Of a DNA stretch of 64,000 nucleotides, positions 13,948 through 24,439 are shown piece after piece. The stretch is from Opisthocomus hoazin (lineage: Eukaryota > Chordata > Aves > Opisthocomiformes > Opisthocomidae): NCBI RefSeq assembly GCF_030867145.1, contig NC_134421.1:24497979-24561978 (forward strand), written 5' to 3'. Below the pieces are notes generated by a model. That model saw only the letters and a program-made list of their open reading frames with translations. It was not told where the DNA came from and searched no databases. How positions within the stretch are numbered: position 1 is the first letter of the stretch; the number at the start of each line of letters is the position of its first letter. Both the position numbers and the translations under genes were made by a program.

Positions 13948-15354
13948 ACGACTCATTTAATAAACAAGGAACAGTTGCACTTCTGTTCTGTTGCATTCTT
14001 TTACATACAGATTTGAGAGGGTATGAAGTGAAGAGAGGGTTTTTCAGTGGGTTTTGAAAGTGAACAGAGGGCGGTATGTACGAACCCAGAGTCCTCTACG
14101 TAGAGTGACATCTAAGGAATATCAGCTAATGGATTTAAACCCCTGTCTTGGCTGAAATACAGATATCATGTGTCTTTAATAACAAGACATCTAGTTTATC
14201 ATGAAAACTCTTCACAGGCAGAACAATCTTTTCTACGCATTTGTACCTACGTAGAATGAGGCATCAGTTCTGCTTGGAGTGCATGTACTATTGTAATACT
14301 AACCATAATTAAATATGATTCTCACCTAGAGCTATAATAAATTGCAAGCAATGTTTTGGTGATAAGGATATCACAAACAAGAGTATACGAACGATTAGCA
14401 CAACAAGTTAGTCGGTCTCTAAAATAGAATACGATTTGATCAGCAAGGAAATTTCTACTGCAGAGTCAGTCTATTTTTTTTAAAGAAGAATGCAAGCCTT
14501 TTATATTAAAACAACAAATTTCGTTAAAGATGGTGGTTTGAGCACAAGTGTTTATATTATATAGTAAGAGAATTCAGAACCTGTGAGTCCAATGCCTTCG
14601 CAGCTAAATTCAAAATAGACTGGCGGCCAAGAGATCTGAGCTAAGTCCCCCTGCCACAGATTCACTGTGTAACCTTGAGCAGTTAACATCACTCTTACTT
14701 GTTTAGTGGTGTAAGTGGCACATAAATATAGATATTTGAGCAAAGAGAAATTTCCTTCGAGAAAAAAATCTGTTAGTACATGTTTGTAGGCCTAAATTTT
14801 TTTCTGAAAAAATGGGTGCATCCAGAACGCTTGTGTACCTTTCATATTCTGTAGCAAGAGTGATCTGTGATTGAAGTGGTCACATATGACAGTCAGAATG
14901 GTTCTCAGGTACCTCTGGAAGCAGGGAGCCATGAACGAGGTGTACAGACTGCATCTACCATCCTCATTTCATGTCCAGGTCCTGCACAGTCCAGACAGAC
15001 CTGGGATATCCAAGCATACCAGCATTCCATAAAGTACAAAAGCACTCATTAACCTGCTTTAGATAATATACCAAATTCTGTAATGGGGCTAAACATTTCC
15101 AGGAATGTGTTTTGATCAGGAGACTGCTCTACCATCTTTACTTAAATGACTGCTATGAATTATAGCACCATCAAACACACCACTGCTCTTCTGAAATCAC
15201 TAGCTAAATTACGGGCAGTACTAAAGCTTGTGCTTGTCCTTGGAAAACACTATATCCATCATGCTATAATTTCAGAGAGCGAAATGCTGCCTGGGTAGAA
15301 CCAGATTTTCTCTCATCTGGTCCAACTCGTCCACTGCTGTTAAGAAAGAGACTA
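13948..15354. other. AT-rich non-coding spacer between CR1 copies
   Basis: No gene is visible. It contains one SINE-like relic (listed separately at 14630-14740). The remainder is unique-looking AT-rich sequence. Confidence 0.55.
14630..14740 (-). repeat. MIR-like SINE relic
   Basis: The string CTGCCACAGATTCACTGTGT, followed by AACCTTGAGCAGTTAACATC, resembles the reverse complement of the MIR/CORE-SINE core as I remember it, in which a CTGCCACT box is followed by TGTGTGACCTTGGGCAAGT. The order and spacing of these blocks agree over roughly 100 bases, but with many mismatches. MIR is an ancient amniote SINE and is present at low copy in birds. The call rests on recall of the consensus and needs an alignment. 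Confidence 0.45.
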
Positions 15355-16103
15355 AAAGTGCCAGGTCCTGCACTTCGGTCACAACAACCCCATGCAATGC
15401 TACAGGCTCAGGGAAGAGTGGCTGGAAAGCTGTCCAGAGGAAAAGGACCTTGGGGTGCTGGTTGACAGCTGGATGAACATGAGCCAGCAGTGTGCCCAGG
15501 TGGCCAAGAAGGCCAGCGGCATCCTGGCTTGTATCAGGAATAGTGTGGCCAGCAGCAGTAGGGAGGTGATCCTGTCCCTGTACTCGGCACTGGTGAGGCC
15601 GCACCTCGAGTACTGTGTTCAGTTCTGGGCCCCTCACTAGAAGAAGGACATTGAGGTGCTGGAGTGTGTCCAGAGAAGGGCATCAAGGTTGGTGAAGGGT
15701 CTAGAGAACAAGTCTTATGAGGAGCAACTGAAGGAACTGGGGCTGTTTAGTCTGGAGAAGAGGAGGCTGAGGGGAGACCTTATTGCTCTCTACAACTACC
15801 TGACAGGAGGTTGTAGTGAGGTGGGCGTAACCAGTGATAGGACAAGAGGCAATGGCCTCAAGTTGCATCAAGGGAGGTTTAGATCGGTTATTTGGAAAAA
15901 TTTCCTCACTGAAAGAGTTGTAAAGTGTTGGAACAGCTGGCCAGGGAAGAGATTGAGACACCATCCCTGGAGATATTTAAAAGATTTATAGATGTGGAGC
16001 TTAGGGACGTGGTTTAGTGGCGGAATTGATGGTGTTAGGTTAAAGGTTGGACTCGGTGATCTTGCAGGTTTCCTCCAACCTAAATGATTCTATGATTCTA
16101 TGA
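15355..16103 (+). mobile_element. CR1: CR1 LINE, 5'-truncated 0.75-kb copy (third 3' end type)
   Basis: This is a plus-oriented CR1 fragment beginning near 15355 in ORF2 (GTGCCAGGTCCTGCACTTCG) and ending with two octamers at about 16087-16103 (GATTCTATGATTCTATGA). The 3' UTR reads GGTTGGACTCGGTGATCTTG, then TTTCCTCCAACC, which differs from both the 2.56-kb and the 12.57-kb copies. It is therefore a third subfamily. It carries one nonsense change and one frameshift in ORF2, suggesting intermediate or greater age. Confidence 0.93.
15365..15990 (+). pseudogene. CR1 ORF2 C-terminal remnant with nonsense and frameshift
   Basis: The remnant covers the part of ORF2 just after the catalytic FADD box to near the C-terminus. 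Codons at 15392-15640 end at a TAG after the conserved block [10 protein letters not shown]. The following codons at 15656-15991 continue in the same frame ([11 protein letters not shown], then [23 protein letters not shown]), so the first lesion is a single nonsense change rather than a frameshift. Close to 15945 the frame is lost: the conserved tail HWNRLPREV is replaced by CWNSWPGKR and unrelated residues. The catalytic residues are outside the copy, so it has no function. Confidence 0.85.
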
Positions 16104-16805
16104 AAAAGAGTTCTGATATTTTTACTCATTTGGAAGAATCTGATATAAATGGCATTTGAATCAGTTTCCCCCTTGCCATAGCAGAGAGATTTTACTTTGA
16201 GCAAATGAAAATGAAGAAAAATTGAACATCTCCTGTGCATTCCTTGATTCCAGAATAGCACTTTTCATTGTATCTTGCTTTATTCAAAATGACATGTACA
16301 AATGGGTCTAATTCTGCTGTTCTGAACAGGGCATTCCAGAGCAACTTCAGAGAAATTAAAAAAAAAATAAAAATCAAATGTTCGAGTCTGGTAAAGAGAA
16401 CAGTAACTTTGCTGCTTTCCCTCTATTATGCCACTCTTATTTGTATTATCCTTTTGTTTATTGACACAGTTATACTTTAAAATATAAGAAACATGAAATG
16501 CTTATAAATTTTTAAAGGTACAGGTTTTGAACATCATTTAATGTACCTGGAGTGAGGCAAAACGTTGCAAGTGACCTTTTCTTCATTCCTCAAGGAGAAA
16601 GCTGGACAAGGTAAAGCTATTCTACAGGATACCAGGCTTCTGCTCTCTACTTTTACATGGTTCCAAAAGAATAACTAATACCAGGAAATTCAACACATAA
16701 CACTTAATATGTAAAGTTCTCTGTGCATGCTTATGTAATAAGTCTGTTCTGATATAAAGTCTTCTACGTGCATGCAATAAGTCTGCCATTTCACATTTGC
16801 TGTAC

Positions 16806-16827
16806 TCTCAAGAAATTCTCAAGAAAT
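16806..16827. repeat. Exact 11-bp tandem duplication
   Basis: The unit TCTCAAGAAAT occurs twice head to tail with no mismatch, at 16806-16816 and 16817-16827. Confidence 0.9.
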
Positions 16828-16864
16828 TGAGTTCTAGTTTGTAAGGAGGAGTTTTTCCAAAATT

Positions 16865-16898
16865 AAATTTAATTGAAATTTAAATTTAATTGAAATTT
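16865..16898. repeat. Exact 17-bp tandem duplication, near-palindromic unit
   Basis: The unit AAATTTAATTGAAATTT occurs twice with no mismatch, at 16865-16881 and 16882-16898. The unit is close to its own reverse complement, so the array could also form a hairpin. It lies 38 bases from the separate 11-bp duplication. Confidence 0.92.
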
Positions 16899-17059
16899 AA
16901 TTTGTTTTATTTTAGATCTTGACATCTTAGCTTTACTACCACAGCACAAATAATAATAGAATTTATTTTTTTATTATTTATTAATTTTACTTCCATTTTT
17001 GTTTTGCTTAAATAGGGCTGAATTTAAAGTTCAGGATAGTAAATATGTTCATCCATGTA

Positions 17060-17718
17060 GAATCACAGAATCACAAAATCACAGAATAATTCTGGTTGAG
17101 AGGGATCTCAGGAAGTCTATAATCCAAACTCACTCAAAGCAGATTCAGCTTTGAGATCAGACTAGTCTACTCAGAGCCTCTAAGGATGGAGACTGCACAA
17201 CCTCTGGACAACCACTGCTTAACTGTCCTCACAGTGAAACACTATTTAGAGCATCCACTGCTTGACTGTCCTCACGGTAAAAACAACATTTCTCAGGTAC
17301 TAAACCCTCTTGTTTCAATTTATCTCCACTGTTTCTTGTCCACCCACTAGGCATCACCATGGAGAACTTGGCTCTGTCTTCTCGATATCTTGCAGGTACT
17401 GAGCACTGGGGGGGTGGAGGGCAACTATTAGGTCTCCCTGAAAGCTTCTTTTGTCCAGGCTGGACCAGCCTTGGTCCCTCAGTCATTCCTGACACAACGG
17501 GTGCTCCAGGCCCAACCAACCTGGTGGCCTTCTGCTGCGCTCACTCAATTCACTGATGTCTTTCCTGTACCGCAAGGCCCAAAACTGAATGCAGTATTTA
17601 GATGTGGTCTCATGAATAAAGGGGGATAATCATTTACACTGATCTACTTACTGCCTGTGCTCCTGTCAGTACAACCCCTTCCTTGCAGCCAGGGCACACT
17701 GCTGGCTCACACTCAACC
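17060..17718 (-). mobile_element. CR1: CR1 LINE, old diverged minus-strand copy
   Basis: The right-to-left orientation is shown by the reversed octamer tail at 17060-17086 (AATCACAGAATCACAAAATC). It is followed by a degenerate CR1 3' region and ORF2-derived blocks such as GTTTCAATTTATCTCCACTG, CCAACCTGGTGGCC and, at its far end, CAGCCAGGGCACACTGCTGG, which matches the same ORF2 position in the 18.78-kb copy. No open CR1 frame of useful length survives. A G-rich insertion near 17409-17420 and an internal 28-bp imperfect duplication (17212-17239 and 17255-17282) add to the decay. This is a fourth, older 3' end type. Confidence 0.85.
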
Positions 17719-18783
17719 CTTAAATTTTTGATGTTGCGACACACTTTTTCATCTGTCAGCCTGATAAGTCTTCTCATATATTCCAGAATGTACATGCAAA
17801 TATGAAAAATAAATATGCGTGTGTAGGTTTAAAGGCACAGGTTTCCATCTTTCTGTTACTTCCAATACAGTCTGTCTCATCAGCATTAGTAGTGCCAGTT
17901 GAGGTCCATGGGATTACACAAAGATAATAGGAAACAGCTTCTGCTTGCATATCCTAACTAGCTGATATAAGACAGGGTGGACCTAGTAAATATAATCACC
18001 TGTTCTTAGGCATGGAAAAGGAATCACAGAATCACAGAATCACAGAGGATGGTAACTGCAGCAGCAACACGATTTCACTATTCCATTGGCAGGTACCATC
18101 AGCCAAGCTAGAAGCAATTAAAACAAACATGATTTGGTAGAACCAGTGTGCATCTTCCCACTGTGGTTACATTTTCAGTTGGAGAATGGTTTTGTTAGCC
18201 TTCATTGTTGATCACTTAACATCCAATCACTCGCTGTCAACACGGTCTGTGATAACCTGTTACAATATTTCTTTGTTACTTGGCACTCATTCTTTACCCA
18301 GGAGTGGTCAGATTACCTTTTAGCATAGTTCCAATGAAATCAGCTACTAATTGGACTTGAGGAATTTATGTCCACATGTTTAAGTGTAGTAGACACTTCT
18401 GAATAGCTCAAGATGCTGACCACTGAAAAAAAAAGCCAGTAATGGGAATTACAGCCTTATACAAAACTCTAAGTACTCATGCCTGTCTAGTCTGTAGACA
18501 ATGCTGTTGATGTTAACAGTAAAAGACATCAAGGAAATGAAGATGAGAATAAGATGAAGAGAATGTCGGGGAAGAATGAGGCAAGTATTGAACTACTGTG
18601 TTTATACATCGGCCATATGCTACGGACATAAACAGTGTGAGCTTATTTTACCAGCATTATGCAGTCTCTAACCTCCCTTTCATATAACTCCTGCCTGCCA
18701 AATGTTTTTCCTGTCTGTAATACTGCAGATTCCACAGACATGAAACCTTCATGCTTATATGTAACAGAGTGGGATCCAGTAGA
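17719..18783. other. Non-coding spacer with CR1 tail stub
   Basis: No gene is visible. Apart from the three-octamer CR1 stub at 18021-18047 the sequence is unique-looking and AT-rich. Confidence 0.6.
18021..18047 (-). mobile_element. CR1: CR1 3' tail stub (octamers only)
   Basis: Three reversed octamers (GAATCACAGAATCACAGAAT, then CACAGAGG) stand alone without a recognisable CR1 3' UTR next to them. They could be a very short CR1 insertion or the worn end of an older one. Confidence 0.6.
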
Positions 18784-20725
18784 CAGAATCACAGAATCAC
18801 AGAATCACAGAATCACAGAATGGTAGGGGTTGGAAGGGACCTCTGTGGGTCATCTAGTCCAACCCTCCTGCCGAAGCAGGGTCACCTACAGCAGGCTGCA
18901 CAGGACCTCGTCCAGGCAGGTCTTGAATATCTCCAGAGAAGGAGACTCCACAACTTCCCTGGGCAGCCTGTTCCAGTGCTCCGTCACCCTCAGAGGGAAG
19001 AAGGTCTTCCTCATGTTCAGACGGAACCTCCTATGCTTTAGTTTGTGCCCATTGCCCCTTGTCCTGTCGCTGGGCACCACTGAAAAGAGCTTGGCCCCAT
19101 CCTCCTGACACCCACTCTTGAGATATTTATAAGCATTTATTAGGTCCCCTCGCAGCCTTCTCTTCTTCAGGCTGAACAAGCCCAGCTCCCTCAGCCTCTC
19201 CTCATAGGAGAGATCTTCCAGTCCCCTCACCATCCTTGTAGCCCTCCGCTGGACTCTCTCCAGTAGCTCTTCATCTTTCTTGAACTGAGGAGCCCAGAAC
19301 TGGACACAGTACTCCAGATGGGGCCTCACTAGGGCAGTGTAGAGGGGAAGAAGAACCTCCCTCGACCTGCTGGCCACACTCCTCCTAATGCACCCCAGGA
19401 TCCCATTGGCTTTCTTGGCAGCCAGGGCACACTGCTGGCTCATGGTTAACCTGTCGTCCACTAGGACACCCAGGTCCCTCTCCACAGAGCTGCACTCCAG
19501 CAGGTCCGCCCCAAGCCTGTACTGCTACATGAGGTTGTTCCTCCCCAGGTGCAGGACCCTGCATTTGCCTTTGTTGAACCTTATCAGGTTCCTCTCTGCC
19601 CAACTTTCCAGCCTGTCCAGGTCTCGCTGAATGGCAGCATAGCCTGCTAGTGTATCCACCACTCCTCCCAGTTTTGTGTCATCAGCAAACTTGCTGAGGG
19701 TATGCTCTAACTCTTCTTCCAGGTCATCGGTGAAGAAGTTAAACAAGACTGGGCCCAGTACTGACCCCTGGGGACACCACTAGTTACCGGCCTCCAACTA
19801 GACTCAGCACCGCTGATGACAACCCTCTGAGCTCTGCCATTCAGCCAGTTCTCAATCCACCTCACCGACCCCTCATCCAGCCCACACTTCCTGAGCTTCC
19901 CTAGGAGGATGTTATGGGAGACTGTGTCGAAAGCCTTGCTGAAGTCAAGGTAGACAACATCCACGGCTCTCCCTTCATCTACCCAGATAGTCATGCCATC
20001 GTAGAAAGCTACTAAATTGGTCAGGCATGATTTCCCCTTGGTGAATCCATGCTGACTACTCCTGATAACCTTCTTTTCCTCCACTTGCTTGACGATGACC
20101 TCCAGGATAAGCTGCTCCATCACCTTTCCCATGATGGAGGTGAGGCTGATCGGCCTGTAGTTCCCTGGGTCCTCCTCTTGCCCTTTTTGAAGATTGGAGT
20201 GACACTGGCCTTTCTCCAGTCTTCAGGCACCTCTCCTGTCCTCCAGGACCTCTCAAAGATGATGGAGAGTGGCTCAGCAATGACATCTGCCAGCTCCCTC
20301 AGCACTCGTGGATGCATTCCATCGGGGCCCATGGATTTGTGGACATCCAGATCGCTTAAGCGATCCATCACGGAGTCCTCCTCGACCAAGGCAAAGTCAT
20401 CCTCTCTGAGGGCTTCTTCTCTTACCTCAAGGGCCTGGGATTCCTGAGGGCCTGCCTTGGAACTGAAGACTGAAGCAAAGAAGGCATTCAGTAGCTCTGT
20501 CTTCTCTGCATCCTCCGTCACCAGGACACCCGCCTCATTCAGCAGCGGCCCCACATTGTCCCTAGTCTTCCGTTTGCTACTGATGTACTTGAAGAAACCC
20601 TTCTTGTTGTTTTTGACATCCCTTGCCAGCTTCAATTCCAGGTGGGCCTTGGCCTTCTTTGTTGCATCCCTGCATGCTCTGACCACATTCCTTTCCCAAC
20701 AACCTTTCCTAAACCACATCCATTT
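18784..20725 (-). mobile_element. CR1: CR1 LINE, 1.9-kb 5'-truncated copy (subfamily A, minus)
   Basis: This is the longest CR1 copy in the window, lying in minus orientation. The tail at 18784-18820 carries about four perfect octamers (CAGAATCA units), followed by the same 3' UTR as the 12.57-kb and 28.83-kb copies. It reaches further 5' than those, through the whole reverse transcriptase domain and its N-terminal leader, and truncates near 20725. It forms an inverted pair with the 12.57-kb copy (about 1.38 kb shared) and a direct pair with the 28.83-kb copy (about 0.9 kb shared). Confidence 0.95.
18886..20719 (-). pseudogene. CR1 ORF2 remnant with two frameshifts and one nonsense change
   Basis: Reading leftwards, the open frame 20719-20120 covers the pre-domain (KAHLELKLARDVKNNKKGF) and the block MGPDGMHPRVLRELADV at the start of the reverse transcriptase. 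The frame shifts near 20170, inside the KKGK to GNYRPVS junction. It continues at 20132-19707 with QHGFTKGKS and LDFSKAFDT, then shifts again at 19770-19773. There a C-run of five in the 12.57-kb copy is reduced to four, converting [10 protein letters not shown] to [10 protein letters not shown]. The catalytic FADD box survives in 19746-19525, ending at a TAG where the 28.83-kb copy has TAC (Tyr). The C-terminal 199 codons at 19485-18886 are clean and in the same frame. All three lesions are single-base events. Confidence 0.92.
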
Positions 20726-21868
20726 TCTGCTAAGCGTACCAGTAATAGCTGGATTGCCTTTAAAAATTTAAAAACAAAAAAACTTTTTTGCCACTTTTTT
20801 TTTAAGAAAATATATGCTTTTATTGAACTTAATATGTAATGTCTATTAAAGGCATAGATTTTTCAGGAAAAAAATTTCAACTGCAATATAATCATTGTCA
20901 GACCTGTTGTTTGCCGTGGACTACAACTGTAGGGATACATTAAGATTTTTATCTGGTATTACTATAGCTGTGGGTATGAAAATCCATGCCCAGATATTTG
21001 GCAGCCTATCTTTGATCTCCAGAATTGTGTTGCTAATTTGCTTTAATGACTTCTGAAGACCCAAGGACTGTAGGAGAATACTTTCAGGAGCAAATTACGT
21101 GCTTTCTCAGTCACAATGCTGACAAATGTATAGATGATGATGAAATATCATGTCCTTAATGTTGCAAGCACCTGTTTTTTATTCCATCGTCTAATATATC
21201 ATTTTGCCACTAGCCCATCTTTTACAACTCATTTTAGCAGTATGTATATTGATACTTTGTAAAATTAATGTAATAATCTTAAAACATCTGTGCTTTTTTT
21301 TTTTCTTGTTTCCATTGGTCTACTTGCATTTTTTTTCCAAGAGTTTTAGGAGCAGTACAGACTCCTGAAAGAAGATTTTCCTTTTCAGATCACACCTCCT
21401 GTATAAATCAGCCTATTTCCATTTCAGTCAATGAATGTTATGCCAGTTTGCACGGTATAACGCCCTGCTGCAAAGATGCCCTTTTTGGACAGTCTGAGGT
21501 CTTGTCTTCCATTTACTGCATTTGTCCCTAATAATAATGACAGGATAGTTCTAGGAGAGTAAGTGTCATGTTATTACTGTCCCTCTATAGACAGGTTGAA
21601 TAGATGCCTTCATTCTAAGTCTGGTAGCTGTAGGGTTGAAGATGTCATAACAACCAGGTAACAAGTCAGCATCTTCACTGCTAGCAAGCAAATTTTGAGG
21701 ATCTAGTGAGGCTTTGTGTATCCCAAACCCCCATAAATCAAAGCCAGTGTAGAAGTAAAGTTCTGTTAGACAGGCTCAGTACTTACACACCCGGATCACT
21801 TCTACTCAGCCTTCTGAGAACAACCAACAAAGTTATCAGTGACTGCAATGGGAGTAAGAACAATCTGT
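20726..21868. other. AT-rich non-coding spacer
   Basis: I see nothing definable in this stretch besides short A and T runs (for example near 20790 and 21295). No gene, repeat or regulatory site can be supported. Confidence 0.6.
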
Positions 21869-21873
21869 GAGTA
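21869..21873. repeat. Target-site duplication, left half of LTR insertion
   Basis: GAGTA directly abuts the TG-to-CA ends of the LTR. Its partner GAATA follows at 22292-22296. One mismatch is consistent with age or with a post-insertion change. Confidence 0.6.
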
Positions 21874-22291
21874 TGTTTCGGTTTCGGCTGCCGCCAGCAA
21901 CAAAAGTGCCACGCGGCCGCCCCTCCCCCCGCCGGAGTGCGGAGGAGAATGAAAAGAAAGAGGCAGAAACTGGTGGGTCGGGATAAGGGCAGTTTAACAG
22001 AACAGCAAACAGAGGGAAACAGGAACAACAACGATACAAATAAGGAGAAAACACAACAACGAACCGCACGACCCAGACAGTCGCTCTCCCGAACAGGACC
22101 AGCGCCGCGCCCTCCCAAACCGGGAGTGAGTCCCCACCGCGCCGCCCCCCCTCCACCGGAACCCAGCGTGACGGCACATGGTATGGAATACCGGGCTCTG
22201 TTTGGCCAGGTGGGGTCAGTCCCCAACCCCCGGCTGTGCCCCTTGCTGGAGTCCGGTGAAAATTAACCCTGTCCTGGCCAAACCCAGGACA
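21874..22291 (-). mobile_element. Solo LTR of an avian endogenous retrovirus
   Basis: This is a 418-bp GC-rich, CpG-rich block in AT-rich DNA. Read on the minus strand it begins TGTCCTGGGTTTGGCCAGGA and ends with CCGAAACCGAAACA, so it has TG...CA ends. Inside, GGTATTCCATACCATGTG resembles a motif of common avian ERV LTRs as I remember them. It is flanked by GAGTA (21869-21873) and GAATA (22292-22296), a 5-bp target duplication with one mismatch. No gag, pol or env sequence lies on either side, so this is a solo LTR left by recombination. A 5-bp duplication fits class III (ERVL-like) or some other avian groups. The class is inferred, not proven. No protein is encoded; the open frames inside are chance. 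Confidence 0.8.
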
Positions 22292-24439
22292 GAATACTAT
22301 TAAGATTTCCACAACAGTGTCTGTGACATCTTGTCCTGTTGCCTTGCTTCCACCTCAGCCTCTGCCCCATTTGTTTCTAAATCAACAGCACATTGTCTGA
22401 AGGATTACTATATCATCTGTTTCCAGGAAACTTTCTGAATTTTACATTACTTTTTACTCCTGCAATATGCCGAGTAGGGACCTGAAGCTGAGTAGCCCCT
22501 TTCCCCTCACAGGATATTGTCTTAACCACTAAACTGCCCGCAAGAAAGTTTTGGCAGAAAACTTAGGTTCCTCAGTAATTTAAGATTCCTGTTCAGGTCC
22601 TTCAGGTCTATTTCTATATTATTTATTTTATTTTATTCCATTTTAAAGATTGCATTATTTAGTATAGAGACCTAAGCCTACACTGCATTTCAAAAGCCAA
22701 GCTTCTACTTCTGGTATTGCTCTTTGTGCCCCCTTTTTTTGAAGGTATATTTATTTCATTTTCAGGTTGTGGCATGCTTGTAAGTGGAAGCAGCTATATC
22801 ATGCATACTGCATGCTAAGCACATTCAAACTACATTAGCCTAAAGTGCAGGTACGCCCTAAAGACGTCATAACTCTTCCCTGTGAACAAGCTCCAATACA
22901 GTTTCAATATTCAGGGACAGTCATGCACAGTTTATGTTCTGTGATTGCTATTGTAAGACATCTTTCATGCCCTTCTCCCTTCAAAAATGCAGAGCCAAAT
23001 CCCACTAATCCCCCAATGAAATTATAGTAAGATGTAAACAGTATTCTCATTTTCAGCATATAGAACTTGTCTTGTTATTATCTCAGTCGTTCGTTTTCCT
23101 TTTTGACCAAACTCAGCAATTGTTTGTCAAAACAGTAATTGTTGTTTACGTCTCTGTTGATCTGCACAACAGCTTCTGGGACTGTACCTAGAAACAACCT
23201 CACAAAACAGCCAGAGCTCACAATAATGTAAATCCATTTACCCTAACAGATATTATATGCTTACAGTCTGTAACCATGCAACCAAATGAGTGTTGTCAGT
23301 TTCTAACCACAAGTCCTCGTTTATATTTTTAGCTTTTTTTAAAAGACAGGAAAGGTGTGGTCAAAAGAGATCAAACAGCATTTTGCAGAAAAGAGTTCAC
23401 ACATCTGCAAAATGAATTCTCAGTCAATGCATGTTTTCTCTATTTTCTCTAGCACCAGGACTAAAGAAGCCATTAAAGCTCTTGCATTCTTACTAACTTG
23501 ATTTTCTTTGCTTATGAGCATGCAGTGTGGTCTTATTGTTATCATGTTCCTCATGCATATATACTCTGCACCTCCTCCACTCTGTTCTGTCCTGGAGAGG
23601 CCACAACCTGTTCACTTTGTGCCTGATGGTAGAGATCACAGATCTCATTACAATCAGGAAATCATACTAGCTTAAATATGACTTGTCGTACTTTGTTGTA
23701 GACAAAGCCATACTGAACATGAAGAGGCTGCTCAAACCCACAATTCTGTATTAGATCAAGTCTCATTTCTTTCTTCATAGCTGTTATTACGACTTGTAAA
23801 TCATTCCAGAAAAGAGGAGTGCTTCCCCCCAAGTATAGCTCAATTAGACAGAGTTTATGTCAGTCAAATGTAACTGCTATAAATACATTTTTCATAATCT
23901 CTTGACTCTGGCACTTTTTTCTGACCACTCTTTTGTCTCAAGTCTAAACAAAATTATACGATCTCTTCAGCAGTGCACACAGTAATCAAAATTCCCATTG
24001 CCATCACAACGCAAAGCTTAGGATGCATTTCTCAGACCACAGAAATATGCAAACAATTAAGAAGATAACTCAGAAAAACATGGCCTGGCTACAACTTTTG
24101 AGCAATTCTCTGATGTATTTGTTTTTACCAAACATATCTTTCTTTTATTTGGCAATATGAAGCAGTGTAAATCCACCTTGATCAACCAGTTTTTTATTTT
24201 TGAAGCATAGTGTCAAGCTGGATTTCTGCATTAATTTCCATGCCTTGCTGCTGTCAGGGTGGCACAATTCACATGTATGTACAGAAAAATATTTTCATTC
24301 ACAATTAAAATTGACAAAAAAAAAAATCAGTTTTTTTCCACTCAGAAGAAAAGAAACTAGAACCGCATTAATACTGAAACTCTCTTTTCAGGCTGATTCG
24401 TGGCCTGTCATTGCACAGATATAAATGCTACTGTCTGAC

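Larger units (their letters stand above)
16104..17059. other. AT-rich spacer with short tandem duplications
   Basis: No gene is visible. The stretch holds an 11-bp exact tandem duplication and a 17-bp exact tandem duplication (listed separately) in very AT-rich DNA near 16.8-17.0 kb. Confidence 0.6.

Noticed and set aside
21783-22312. Open frames of 109-158 codons over the LTR
   Set aside because: They result from the high G+C of the LTR and match no retroviral protein; the insertion is a solo LTR without internal genes.
22495-22545. CTTAACCACTAAACTGCC as the 3' end of a MIR SINE
   Set aside because: The match covers under 25 bases and the core is not seen upstream.
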